From contig JNEM01008792.1 in NCBI GenBank assembly GCA_000697335.1, forward strand, positions 1 to 42,788: DNA of 42,788 nt. The letters run 5' to 3'. The notes beneath the pieces were generated by a model. It had not been told where the DNA came from. It saw only the letters and a program-made list of their open reading frames with translations, and made no database searches. A program made the translations under genes and the position numbers. Of the stretch, positions 11,640 to 23,022 are shown piece after piece (position 1 is the stretch's first letter; every line of letters begins with the position of its first letter). Source of the DNA: Conidiobolus incongruus B7586 (taxonomy: Eukaryota > Entomophthoromycota > Entomophthoromycetes > Entomophthorales > Conidiobolaceae).

Positions 11640-12370
11640 CTGAAGACAATACTTCATCAAAGATAATCCTAGAACTAATTGTCAAAGATTAATCATTATT
11701 AAAAAAGACATCAAAAGGGTCTAAAAATATAAAGCAAAATATTATAATATATTATCAAAAAATATATCTAAGAGATATGTATAAAATATTGATGTATTTG
11801 ACTTTATTTGAAAAAATTTCAGGATTAAAAAACCCAAATGGATACCCCATTTACCAATAATTTTTTAATAAAGAATAAATATAAAAATTTAAAGGGTTGA
11901 TAATTATAAACTCATTATAGATTATTAGAAGGAATGATTGCTATTGATGAATACTGGAATTCATCAAATATAATAAAATTTTATCATAAATCTATGTTAT
12001 GAATAAAATATAAAATATACTCCCAAGTTTTTCTAATCCTAAAATGTTCTATAAGAAAAGAACCTTAAATATTGGTCTATATTTTAGAATCATTTACTTT
12101 AAATGTTGCCATAAGCAACACAATGAACAAGATATAATAGAATATTAAATGAAATATAACAAAGTATTTTCATTTTGCCAAATTTAAAGGCTTTCGTCCA
12201 TTTTACAGTTATATTAAGTTGAATTATATAAATATTACCAAAGAGTTTATTAAATCAAAGAAATGGGATTATTACTATATTTACCATACTCTCAACATAT
12301 GAACCCTTGTGATTTTAAGGGTTTTGGACTATCAAAACATATTTATATCTAAGAGTAATTTAAAAATTTA
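11640..12370 (+). mobile_element. Fossil Tc1/mariner-like DNA transposon (transposase remnant)
   Basis: A badly eroded transposase can be read in pieces. The clearest is at 12281-12349, LPYSQHMNPCDFKGFG, matching the mariner/Tc1 segment PPYSPDLNPCDFxxF that carries the last catalytic Asp. Just upstream, in a neighbouring frame, lies KEFIKSK, as in the VKEFL...region before that motif. Near 11940-11990 IDEYWNSSNIIKF resembles the block around the first catalytic Asp (DE.W). Near 12120-12165 the pieces TMN and YNRILNEI resemble TMNS..YIEIL. At least three frame changes and many stops are present. I could not identify terminal inverted repeats or TA duplications, so the ends are approximate. Confidence 0.45.
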
Positions 12371-15200
12371 ATTATGCAAATTCAAATTTGAAAAAGTTGA
12401 ATAAATAATAATAAAGTGGGTGTTAATAGGGTTAGACGGTTCCCAAAAATTTGGAAATATATTATATTAGGCTATTAATTTAATCATAAAATAATGTTCT
12501 TTCATCATTATTAATAAATTTCAGAATATAAATTCGAAAATTTATTTCCATAGCCTATTTCATAGTTTGATAAAGTTATTAAGTCAATTTTTTTGAGCTT
12601 TACACTTAAGCCAAATATTAAAATTTAACCAATTACATGAAATCAATATTGTCCAGTTCGATTGATTTAAGCTCAATATTTATTTATTCATTAACAATTA
12701 TTATAATTATTTCTGAAATAGTTCATTAATGTTTAATTATATAAAAAATTCAATGAATATCAAATGTAATGCATTTATGAGGTTAAATCCAATAATATTT
12801 CAATATTATTCTTTTGGTTATTGGATATCATAGTAATCACGTGGTTTAGTAATATTTTTCGTGTTTGTATTCGACTCAAATCAAAATAAGCAGCCATTTG
12901 GAATAATTGAGTCATACTTTCATATCTCCAATTTAACACTATTTAACATAATTCGTAGCCAAACTCAATATTAACCTTAGTATCCTTTTTCATTTGTCAC
13001 ACCTCCCTTTCAATATGATTGGACCAACAAATCAAACTGTTTTTGGATATTATCCTCATTTAATACATTGATTAAATGATTATTATTAAAGCTGATAATG
13101 TCATGTGCAATCATTATTTATCACAGACACAAAATCAATTTGAATATATAATTTAGAAATTAAAAAGGCATATTAAACAATAATCAGCAAAGTATTAATT
13201 TCTCGAAGTTGGATGTAAATATAATGAGAAAAATCTATTGAATTGACTCGATTGTATATATTAAGTCCCCTACATTGTAATTTTTATAGTTGAAAAATTA
13301 ATGTTTTTATTGGTACAAAACAATTTTAATTGATTCAAAATATCCATCTGTCTAAATATTAGAATCCAACTGTAAAGAGCTTTAATTTGATAACATTTTT
13401 AGGAAACCTCAACATAGCAATTCCACTTACATTGAATTTATTTAATATGAATTGTTTTCAATATATATTTAAATTATCTAACTCAATCAATATATGATAG
13501 AACATTATTAAATACCAAAAATATTTAAAATGATATATAATACATATCTTATTTAATCAATATTTTACATTTATAGTATATATTGAAACCGAAATTTTAT
13601 ATCAAGGATTAGTGCCAAATGTAAAAAATGCAGCAAACTAATTATCTATACTAACGCCAAACAAAAAGTGTATTTTCAATTCCAAAATATATATTAATGT
13701 TTGTATATTATATATACGGATTGATTTATTTTAAACAATTATATTTTCAAATTTCAGTTTAATTTCATTCATATTCAAAATAATCTTTCAAATTTGAACC
13801 TACAACATTAAAATAAATCCTAGTATTCTACAAATTATGCTCTTGATACTTGTATCGCAATCAAAATATTAATCAAATAAAGGGAATATTATTTAATATA
13901 ATAATCGCTTCAAAGTATATTTATTCATTTATTTTTGAATTTTACTAATGAATATTAAAATCTTTTTCATGGTTATATGAAATAAGCACATTTTAATAAT
14001 ATCAATAATGTAAAAGTGTATTCAACTATGGCTAATATAAGTATTTGTCAGTCAAAAATCAGCTTACTCTTGTTGTTATTCAAGTTAATAGGTAAGTTAA
14101 GCATATGTTATGAGTTTCATGCTTTAAACAATATTAGTATTAGACAAGCAATTCATAATCAAAACTCATTTTAAAAATGGTATATTATTAATATAATTAA
14201 TATGAAAAATCATAATATAATTTATTACATTAATTTTACTGGATAATATATTTTATATATATATCATTGAAAAATTTAAGATCAATAATAATTATTGGAA
14301 ATATTTATTATAAACTTAATTTTAATAGTCCATAATATATTAACTATATATATAAGCAATATTATTTATAATATATAATCATATAACAATAATTAACAAA
14401 AACTTAAAATGGCTAAAAATGAATAACTCAATATAGCTATTTGTATTCTTTAAAATATATATTATAATTTACATTAAAAAAATTGGTAATCTATGTAGTT
14501 TACTTTGAATAAGAATAAAAATTATTTTTATTTATAAATACAATGATTGTTAACAAATTAAAGTATCAAGATATAAAAGTGGTACTTGTGGGCATTATCT
14601 ATATATATGGTATTAATAATGTAATATAATTGGTAACATTCTATCATCTATAACTTATTAAATATAAATATTATAACGACAAATATATAAAAATACTATA
14701 TATTATATTTCAACCATATAAGAAGGGATAATTTCAAGATATTAGCAATATAATTCTAGATTTTTATTCTATCAAAACTCCTATTCAATATTAATTTATT
14801 CTAAGCTATTATATACTTGTAGGACCTAAAGAATCCGGATCAAAAACAATATTGATTCAAAACTTCAATCTGATTTATTAAAATATAAAAATATGAAATA
14901 ATGCAAGTGATAAGATTGAACTAATATATTGAATTCAAATAGGATTATACTCTGTATTATTTAGAAATTATTTTGAATGATATGATATAGATTATATTTG
15001 ATGAATAATACCGAAAGAGATTTTCCGTTCGCAAACTTCTGGTTTCGTACACACATTATTATTTAGAACGTATTTTTAGCCCATAAAATTACAACTAAAT
15101 TGTAATTTTTTCCTATTGGTAAACCTATAATTTTTATTAATGATGGAGAACATCATATTAATTAAGAAATTCAGTTTTCTAAATAGTATAATGACTGGCA
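12371..15200. other. AT-rich gene-poor region
   Basis: About 2.8 kb with no coding segment I can support. The segment 12420-12460 is slightly richer in G and could be a flank of the transposon fossil, but no matching inverted copy was found upstream. The interval 12840-13040 has somewhat higher G+C without a continuous frame. Confidence 0.5.
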
Positions 15201-15210
15201 TTAATAGACA

Positions 15211-16330
15211 TGATCACTAAAGATCCAAGTGTTGCCAAATTATTTCAAATATTACACAGCTTTACACATCAAACCATCTCAAACACTGCCATTGACGTTG
15301 AATTAATAGATGATGTATCTTCTTTGATATCCACTTTACGCTCAAGCATCGAGATGAAAAAAATGAAGTTTTAGAATGTTTAGATAATACTGTGGTTGAT
15401 AAAGATAAGAAAATTGAAAAAAAATTTGAACAACACTATCATATACATTTATTAACATATTTTAAATTATATCTAATATCCATATTGACATCAATAGGAA
15501 TTTATTAATCTATTGACCAATTATTAATGATAGGACAAAATATTAATTATTTGATAATGTTACAGATATAAACTGGAAAATTCAAATAAAGGAAAATAAT
15601 TACTTATATTAATTCAAAATGCTAATGTTTTATAGAAAATGGAATTATTTTATTAAAATTTAGAAAAATTTAGAAACAGCTATTGATGCTATAGAAAGTT
15701 GTCTTCATATTCTTTTTCTAGATGGGGATACCGAAATAAAGAAGGAAATAGCATTGCGTTTCATATGGTTCAAGATCAAGATAATGAAAGTGATGGTGAA
15801 GAGGATGGTTTTGAGCAAATCAATAAAATTGTTTATTTTATGCCATTATTCTAATGCCTCCAAATTAGTAAACGATCAGAAATTTTGAATGAATTTCACA
15901 GAAGTTTTTGCGAAGATCGTCAAAATCAAGGAAATTCAATGATTTCTTTTGATATTAAGTTAGATATTGAAAATATAGGGAATCTTAATCTTTTCTTGTA
16001 TGATATTTACTGGGTTTTACTTGATTGAATACTGCATTAACAACCATGTACTGATTTCGAATGAAATCGAAAATTGATATTTTGTGGGATTAAATGACAT
16101 GTAAACTTGAGAATGATATTTCGATTAAACTTGCCTAGGATAGCAGAGATAACAATTTGGATTATATCAAAGATTCTTTAATTTCGAAGGCATTATTATT
16201 AGAGGCAATAGGATTAAATACAATATATACTCTCCAATTTAATCTGTTATAGGGATATAGTCATGATATTCGTCAATTGATCGAGTTCCATTCTTCTGGA
16301 TTTTTTTAGTTTGAGTTTCCAGTAAGGTCA
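15211..16330 (+). pseudogene. Decayed protein-coding gene, faintly Uso1/p115 head-like
   Basis: Several coding-like islands lie in order on the plus strand with exon-like codon use but interrupted frames. At 15211-15430 there is MITKDPSVAKLFQILHSF, with a one-base frame change near 15354 leading into DEKNEVLECLDNTVVDKDK. At 15667-15760 there is AIDAIESCLHILFLDGD. At 15746-16027 pieces include ILNEFHRSFCEDRQNQ and IENIGNLNLFLYDI. At 16160-16310 there is SLISKALLLEAIG, then HDIRQLIEFHSSGFF. The last piece and the order of the others recall the armadillo head of the tethering factor Uso1/p115 (EIQKIVAFENAFERLF), but the match is weak. Stops not explicable by introns make a live gene unlikely. 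It is the eroded remains of an ordinary gene or possibly a very fast-evolving one. Confidence 0.4.
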
Positions 16331-17083
16331 CATTAATCTTCACTGAATAATATCTCTCATATAAATTACTTCTTCTGTTACTAAATATTCATCATAATTT
16401 ATAATAATTTTAAATATTAGGAACTCAGTATAGCTGTTTAATTTCTATTGAATCTTCAACTAGAAATCTATAATATATTTAAATTCCTTTAATCAATACT
16501 GAAACTATATTGTAGGACTATGAACTTATAATCTGGACAATTATCTCCTGTAATATTTAAACTGTGAAATTAATTAAAATTTCTTTTTGGCTGATTGAGC
16601 ATTTCATATAATGTTTCATACTTTATTTTGATAATTAATAATATTTAGAGCAGTTTCAATCTAAAATAATCATAAATGTATGGTATTAATAAAGTATTGT
16701 AAAACTAATAAATTTTTAATAGTGATTCCGACAATATATACATTCAAATATTGAATTCTTAGATGATCAAATGTATGATTTAATAAGTTACACAAAAAAT
16801 ACTCAGCAACCCATAATTGGCAATCGGTAAATTCAGATCATTAGCCAAACCAAAATTAGAATTTACACATTATTCATCAAAAAACTAATTGGATAAATCT
16901 GTTGTAATCGTCGTTCTGGATCCTTAGAATTAATTTTTCAACACATTATAAATGAATTATTACACTCAATAGCATGATTTACTAAAATATTCCCATACAA
17001 TCACAAAATTCCAAATATCATATAAATACCTGTAAAAGAAATTTTGTTCAAATTTAATATACACTAACATAACTTAATTTAAA
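16331..17083. other. AT-rich spacer before the carrier gene
   Basis: No coding segment recognised. The last 100 bp should include the promoter and 5' leader of the mitochondrial carrier gene; no distinct box is visible. Confidence 0.5.
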
Positions 17084-18243
17084 ATGAGCGAAAAAAAGGA
17101 AGTAAATCCTTTTTTACATATGATCGCCGGAGGGTAAAGTAGAATCAATGAAATATAGCTATTACTTGACTAATATTAAATTAGTGTTGGTGGTGGAGTT
17201 GGAACTATTCTATTTAGCCCTTTAGACGTAGTCAAAACTAGATTACAAGTATTGTATTAAATTAAAAGTATTTTCCACCTTTTTAACCTTTTTTAACTTA
17301 GAGTTCTGAATATCGCTCAAAAAACAATCTAATTTCAACAAAGGATCCCTTTAAAATTGTATGGGGTCATATTCGAGGTACAGGTATGGCAATAAGGTAA
17401 ATATACTCTTTTAATGACAATTTCAGAGTTTAATAAAATAACTTAGACATTTATACAAGGTTGAAGGATTTTCCGCTTTATTTAAAGGATTAGGACCTAA
17501 TTTGGCTGGAATGATCCCCTCAAGGTACTCTACATAAGATTCGCCTATTTTCTAATGAACTAAATATACATTTAATCAGATCTATATCATTCTTTTCGTA
17601 TGGAAATGCCAAAACTTGGATCAAGCATTGGAATAATGATCAAGAAAATATATTAGTACACTTCTCTGCTGCTGCTTTTGCAGGTATCATCACTGCCACG
17701 GCTACCAACCCTATTTGGGTCGTGAAAACAAGATTGCAGCTACAATCTGAATCATCCAGATTATATAAAAATAGCCTTCATTGTGCTTATAAAATTTACA
17801 AGGAGGAAGGGATTAAAAGTCTCTATAAAGGTCTTAGCGCTTCATATTTAGGGATTTGTGAATCTGTCATTCAATGGATGATATATGAACAATTAAAAGG
17901 CATTATTTCCCAAAGACAAAGAGAGCAGAATGACTCAAATGACAGAAGCTTTAGAGATTGGATAGAATATTTAGGAAGCGCAGGTACTGCTAAGCTTATT
18001 GCTTCGATCTTAACATATCCTCATGAGGTTCTCAGAACCAGGTTAAGACAAATGCCTTTGAATAACAAGGGACAATATAAATATACTGGACTTGTACAGT
18101 GTGCCAAATTAATCGTCAAGGAAGAAGGTTTTAGTGCACTATATGGTGGTTTAGCTCCTCATCTGTTAAGAACAGTCCCTAATGCTGCAGTATTATTTGG
18201 CACTTACGAGCTTGTATTGTATTATTTTGGTGACAAAGTTTAA
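17084..18243 (+). CDS. RIM2: Mitochondrial pyrimidine nucleotide carrier (Rim2/SLC25A33-36-like)
   Basis: Five exons, 17084-17133, 17185-17248, 17302-17396, 17447-17524 and 17580-18243, with introns of 50-55 bp, give 316 residues. Three carrier repeats are present: PLDVVKTRLQ at 29-38, NPIWVVKTRLQ at 139-149, and YPHEVLRTRLR at 242-252. The Trp in place of the usual Asp/Glu in repeat 2 (PIW), together with GLSASYLGICESVIQWMIYEQLK-like sequence around residues 181-203, distinguishes the pyrimidine nucleotide carriers from other SLC25 proteins. These import pyrimidine (deoxy)nucleotides into the matrix for mtDNA and RNA synthesis. The N terminus is much shorter than in yeast Rim2 (377 residues), and the repeat-1 loop is compact. 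The start is the first ATG and places the first helix (HMIAGGVGGGVGTILF) at residues 12-27. Confidence 0.9.
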
Positions 18244-19466
18244 CATATAGACTATTTATTAAGCTAATCCAATTAGCTTCATTCAATATTTAATTCCAAT
18301 AGACATATAATCAAATTTCTAATATTTAGAATTTATATTATTTATTATGTATTCTAATAATATTACACATAAACAGTTTGATTTACTTTAACTACCAATT
18401 TTAATATATTTCTAAAATTATGTTAAAAAATTTTTTATAATATAAGTATTTTAGATTTTAAATTAATTAGTTTTAATACCTATTTAGTTGATTTTTATTA
18501 TTCTGAAAAATTGACATTCTAATATGAACAATAACTTAAATCTTCGTAATAAGCAAATACATTTATCAACGGTTTATTTTATAAAATATACTAAAGTATT
18601 TTAAATTCCAAAAAAAGTATAATAAACCGCTATTGTTTTGGAATAAAAGTATACTGGAATTGTATCTAGGATATAAATATATATTAACTACAAATCAAAA
18701 ATTGAATAGTTTGTTTTATGCTTATGATGTTTTACTATTTAACCTATTACAAATATAATTTGCTTCAACTTTCGTATTATATTTTTTTTTCATTTTTTGA
18801 TTAATTCAGCGTTTAGCAATAAACATTGAATCCAAACATTTGATCTTCAATTCATATCAGAATACATTATACTTTATCAACATATATATAATTATGATAA
18901 ATTATATATTCTATTAAAGTAAATTCAATGATTACATTTATATTATATTATATCATTTTAAATGAAATTTTGTATTTTTATATTAATCTATATTATAAGA
19001 ATTATACTATTAAATCAATTAGTTATAAGCTTATCTCATATATATAAGTATTTTAGTAAGTAAATAGCATAAAAATATATAAATGACTCTTATTCGATTG
19101 AAATTTCTTTCAGCACTGATTAATATAAAACTGAAGATGAATTTAAGAATGTGTAGTAAAAATAATAATATAATATCTAAATAATTAAAATTGATTATCA
19201 TAATAGTTTTAATAAGTAAATTGTATGAATAATAGCCATAAATGTTGATTTTGTTCTTTAGTTAAACATAATTATTAAAATTTAGTAAAGTTATGTGGAC
19301 TGAAAGCGAATATATTATCCCACATGTATAATTAATCGTTTTGATTTTTATAAATAATGAATCCTAGAAATGGACTTTTTGCACTGATACATGGAAACCT
19401 CCCCACTCTCATATATATAATTATTTTATTAACAAACGAGTTAACTTGTTTACTTGATTTACTGTG
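18244..19466. other. AT-rich intergenic region
   Basis: About 1.2 kb between two plus-strand genes. I see no coding segment, RNA gene or repeat in it. G+C rises only in the final 80 bp before the next start codon. Confidence 0.55.
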
Positions 19467-22328
19467 ATGACCAGGTCACCCACTTCTCAACCACCCGTTC
19501 AGTTGGAAGATCTTCCTACCTTGACTCCTGAACAATGGAAAGTATTAACCACTCCACTCAATTTCAACATTCCCAATAATAGAGCTAGTTCTTTTGTTTC
19601 ATCCACTCAAATATCTCTTCTTCTTAAAGAATTCTGGGACACTCTATTGCCACAAATCAATTCTAGTTCTAAGTCACCACTTTACTTTGTACAATCTAAA
19701 CCTATCAAAATATTAAACTGGTTCCGCTATTGGTCTGGATCCCAAAATGAATATGTTTATCTATATTTCTTCATTCAATGCTATAAATTCGATTCTATGT
19801 CTGGTTCATCTACCTTGACTTTTAGTCATCAGCTAAGTTACACACAGCTTTGGCTAAGCTGTTTAGAAGGAAGTTATATTCGAGCTCCATCTATTTGTTT
19901 GGTTGAATCCATTATAAATTGCTTCCGAATTATTAAAACCAAGTCAATCATTGAAGCACAGGTTTTATTTCCTGAGCTTGACAATACAAGCATTGCCAAC
20001 TTGTTAAGGAAAATATTAGCACACATTAGCCACCAAATGGAAGTACGCTCTAATACTTTTCCCAATCTAATTATTTTATTCAAGCAACTGACTAATTTTC
20101 TCATCTCTTCTGGAGCTCAAGCCATTCAACCATTTGAGCAATTGAAATCATCAGCTTTATTTGATGATTTGAATTCCTCCCCTGATACCCCGAATCAAGG
20201 TCCAGTCTTACATTCCATCACCGCAATATCCATTTTATCTACCAATCTCAAACCAGAGTCTTGGTATAAATTCAATCCTCTATTTAGCAAATACTTACAT
20301 GACATAATATCTATCGAAAATGTTGATCCCTTTACATTAACTGACAGCTTATTTGATCAATGGAAAAGAGTGATGATAGATTTTACTTCGCTTGAAATTA
20401 GCCAATATATAGAAGAATTGATTTTAAACTTCTACCCATCAAAGGAAGTTCAAAATGGATTAACTGATAAATCATACTATTTGGATTATATATTGGCTAG
20501 GTGGCTGGTCTGTTTTCCAGATAAAATATCTGTGGTTTTAAATCCTTTAATCAAAATGATTGTTGGCAATCAAATCAAATACTTCCACAACAAGGCTCCT
20601 TTTCAAGCATTTTCCGATTTATTTGCTATTCAGCAATACTCCGAGTTAAATTACAACATATTAACATATTTAACTATGAATAATAACAGTAACAGGCTTA
20701 ATGGCTGGCTTGCTCATTGTTTGGCATTAAGTACAGAGTCTATCCAAACAAAGTATTATGAATTCATAGCTAGACATATGATCATTGCTCCCCAAATTAA
20801 TCCAGATGACGACGGTACTACTCTAAATAGATGGATTGACTTTACAAAAGGTCTTTTATGCGAAAAGAAGCTCTTTATTACAAATTCCTTCTTCAGATTT
20901 CTTTTCAAACTGGAAACAAGAGACTCTTATTTGAAGAGAAGGATTGAAATATGCACTTTACTTCAGCAGCAGTTAAACCAGTATATAACTACGTATCCTA
21001 TCTTTTATCTCCAAAAATTACTTTATTTCTTGATATTGGATAATCTCGAAGTTCCTTTTGAAACATTCGAACCATTATTCACATATTTGATGAAACACTT
21101 TATTGAACATGCGTCTTTAAAAGGTGCTGAAGCAATTGAAATATATCAAATTGTTTTGCAAACACTTATATCATTAATGAACTATCAAAACAAATTCAAT
21201 TTGGTTACAAATTCTGTGGAATATATTTTCCGTCATGAGCATTTATGTTTATCATTATTATTTGGCAATAGCAAAGATGAAAAGAAGCCGGCTATAACTC
21301 AAATTGAACCATATACTCTTTTCCCCACCCATGCTATCGATCCTTCCAAGTTGTTTATTAAGTTGTCAGAATTCATCAATAGAATAGGGAATAAAAAGGT
21401 TCGTAACAAGGTACTCAATATATGGCTCAAGGCTTGGACTGATCCCAATATGGCTATTCCTTTTGAAGTCATCACAAATTTAGTCCATCTTTTTACCAAT
21501 GATTTTGCTCAGCTTCACCCATGGATTAGAACAATTTTACTCCATAACATTCAGAACTCATCTTCCAGCCAAGAACAAGAAACAAAAATATCTTTCCTCA
21601 TACAAATTGCTTTACTCTCCTTCGTTAACCCGAACTCAGCGCAATTCAGTAATATTGTCTCATTCTTGGCATCTAATGACTTAATAGGCGATGATGAACT
21701 GAGTCTTCAAGTTATCAAAAATATTCAAGCTGCATCCGAATTCTTTCTTGCATTTTCTTCTATCACAGAGCTCGAAGGTCACATGAATAAGAAAACACCT
21801 GTATCCAGAGGATTGGTTTTAACATTTAAATCTCGATTACAATTTGCCAACAACCAAATTAAATACCTTCGAAACACTCATCAAGCAATCTATCATAGAA
21901 TAATGACTAATCCCAAATTCTTGAACTCTCTCTTCTTAATGCTTTCCCTGAGTCAAATCAATAAGGTTCTATCTGATCAATTCGAATCTCTTTCCGATAT
22001 TATCCTTGAAAGCACTAAAATTCAAGCAAGCTTAGAGCTGCCCCATTTAACTAAGATCATATCCTCACTGAATATCTTGCCAATTCTACACACTTCGAAA
22101 AGCAGTTGGAATCCAGATCAATGGATAAAAATATCTGAAATCGTTGAGAATTTAAGCAAGCCTTATACTTTGGCTGATTTGGACCTCTATGATGTTCCTC
22201 TATTGGTTTCTCAGTTAATTCATCCCAGCTCGCCTTTTCAACTCACTGCTCTTTCAAGGAAACACTCGCAAGTATTAGTCAATGTCTCAAATGATGATAC
22301 TACTACATTTTACTTGCCTTATGTATAA
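19467..22328 (+). CDS. Unidentified 953-residue helical-repeat-like protein
   Basis: A single uninterrupted frame; the ATG at 19467 follows an in-frame GTG that I do not use. I do not recognise the family. Codon use and G+C match the other genes, so it is very likely a real host gene. The sequence is rich in Leu, Ile, Ser and Asn, contains long amphipathic helices throughout and has no signal peptide or obvious membrane helix, which suggests an alpha-solenoid (HEAT/ARM-like) scaffold. Recognisable local segments include LTPEQWKVL near the N terminus, WFRYWSGSQNEY at about 86-97, and a C terminus ending TTTFYLPYV. No catalytic motif is visible. Large subunits of nuclear pore, Mediator, Integrator-like or PIKK-chaperone complexes look like this, but nothing here selects one. 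Confidence 0.8.
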   Translation: MTRSPTSQPPVQLEDLPTLTPEQWKVLTTPLNFNIPNNRASSFVSSTQISLLLKEFWDTLLPQINSSSKSPLYFVQSKPIKILNWFRYWSGSQNEYVYLYFFIQCYKFDSMSGSSTLTFSHQLSYTQLWLSCLEGSYIRAPSICLVESIINCFRIIKTKSIIEAQVLFPELDNTSIANLLRKILAHISHQMEVRSNTFPNLIILFKQLTNFLISSGAQAIQPFEQLKSSALFDDLNSSPDTPNQGPVLHSITAISILSTNLKPESWYKFNPLFSKYLHDIISIENVDPFTLTDSLFDQWKRVMIDFTSLEISQYIEELILNFYPSKEVQNGLTDKSYYLDYILARWLVCFPDKISVVLNPLIKMIVGNQIKYFHNKAPFQAFSDLFAIQQYSELNYNILTYLTMNNNSNRLNGWLAHCLALSTESIQTKYYEFIARHMIIAPQINPDDDGTTLNRWIDFTKGLLCEKKLFITNSFFRFLFKLETRDSYLKRRIEICTLLQQQLNQYITTYPIFYLQKLLYFLILDNLEVPFETFEPLFTYLMKHFIEHASLKGAEAIEIYQIVLQTLISLMNYQNKFNLVTNSVEYIFRHEHLCLSLLFGNSKDEKKPAITQIEPYTLFPTHAIDPSKLFIKLSEFINRIGNKKVRNKVLNIWLKAWTDPNMAIPFEVITNLVHLFTNDFAQLHPWIRTILLHNIQNSSSSQEQETKISFLIQIALLSFVNPNSAQFSNIVSFLASNDLIGDDELSLQVIKNIQAASEFFLAFSSITELEGHMNKKTPVSRGLVLTFKSRLQFANNQIKYLRNTHQAIYHRIMTNPKFLNSLFLMLSLSQINKVLSDQFESLSDIILESTKIQASLELPHLTKIISSLNILPILHTSKSSWNPDQWIKISEIVENLSKPYTLADLDLYDVPLLVSQLIHPSSPFQLTALSRKHSQVLVNVSNDDTTTFYLPYV

Positions 22329-22780
22329 TATTTTAAAGTATCATATATACTAAATCATTTAATAAAATTACTCAAATTGTTTGATTTATGATATAACACA
22401 ATTGATTACTCATTCTACAGTAACATTACTTTCCATTATCTTATTTAATTAACACTCATAGAAATCTTAATTAATTCAAATCATCCACAATAAAACTTTT
22501 CAAAATTTACTACTTGTGATTAAATAATTAATACATAAATAAAAACAAATATAGCTATGGCTGAATTTAAATATATTTAATATACCATTTTTATATTAAG
22601 TAATTTAACATATTATATCAAGATTTCCTGTCAAATATTATATATATTTACCATTATTTGACACTATATTTTAATTTTTAATTTTTAGATATTTACTTGC
22701 AAATAATTTAATAGTATTTTATACATAACCTTTTTTGAAGTAATTATATTTGATCAGATATATATAATATTTATTGACAG
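22329..22780. other. AT-rich 3' flank of the unidentified gene
   Basis: No coding segment. It is the presumed 3' untranslated region followed by AT-rich DNA up to the dispersed repeat. Confidence 0.5.
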
Positions 22781-23022
22781 CTGTAACTGCTAGAGGAGAT
22801 AGGTTTTATGAGCTTAAACAGAGAATCACCAGTGGTAAACAGTAGGTTACCACAAAATTAGGGAAAATTAATCAGGTTCACTAGCTTAGGTGAAAATGGC
22901 TTACTGCAAATGGGTTCTTCAAATAAAGTAAATATCTCACACTTGTCACAACCCAATACTTTTGAAATGAATGTAAAAAGTTGAGCTTATTAAGTGACAG
23001 GTCAACCAGTTCATGAAATTAG
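22781..23022 (+). repeat. Dispersed repeat, copy B (best preserved)
   Basis: Its first 80 bp align with 6125-6202 (copy A) with only C-to-T and G-to-A changes, B being the G+C-rich partner. Further matches include gggttctt.aaataaagt, acacttgtcaca and acttttgaaatgaatgtaaaaag (written here as the parts cacttgtcac and gaaatgaatgtaaa). Then, after a segment missing relative to A, caaccagtt.at.aaat is shared by both. This copy is markedly richer in G+C than its surroundings. It has no open frame of note and no visible terminal repeats, so the element type is unknown. Confidence 0.65.
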
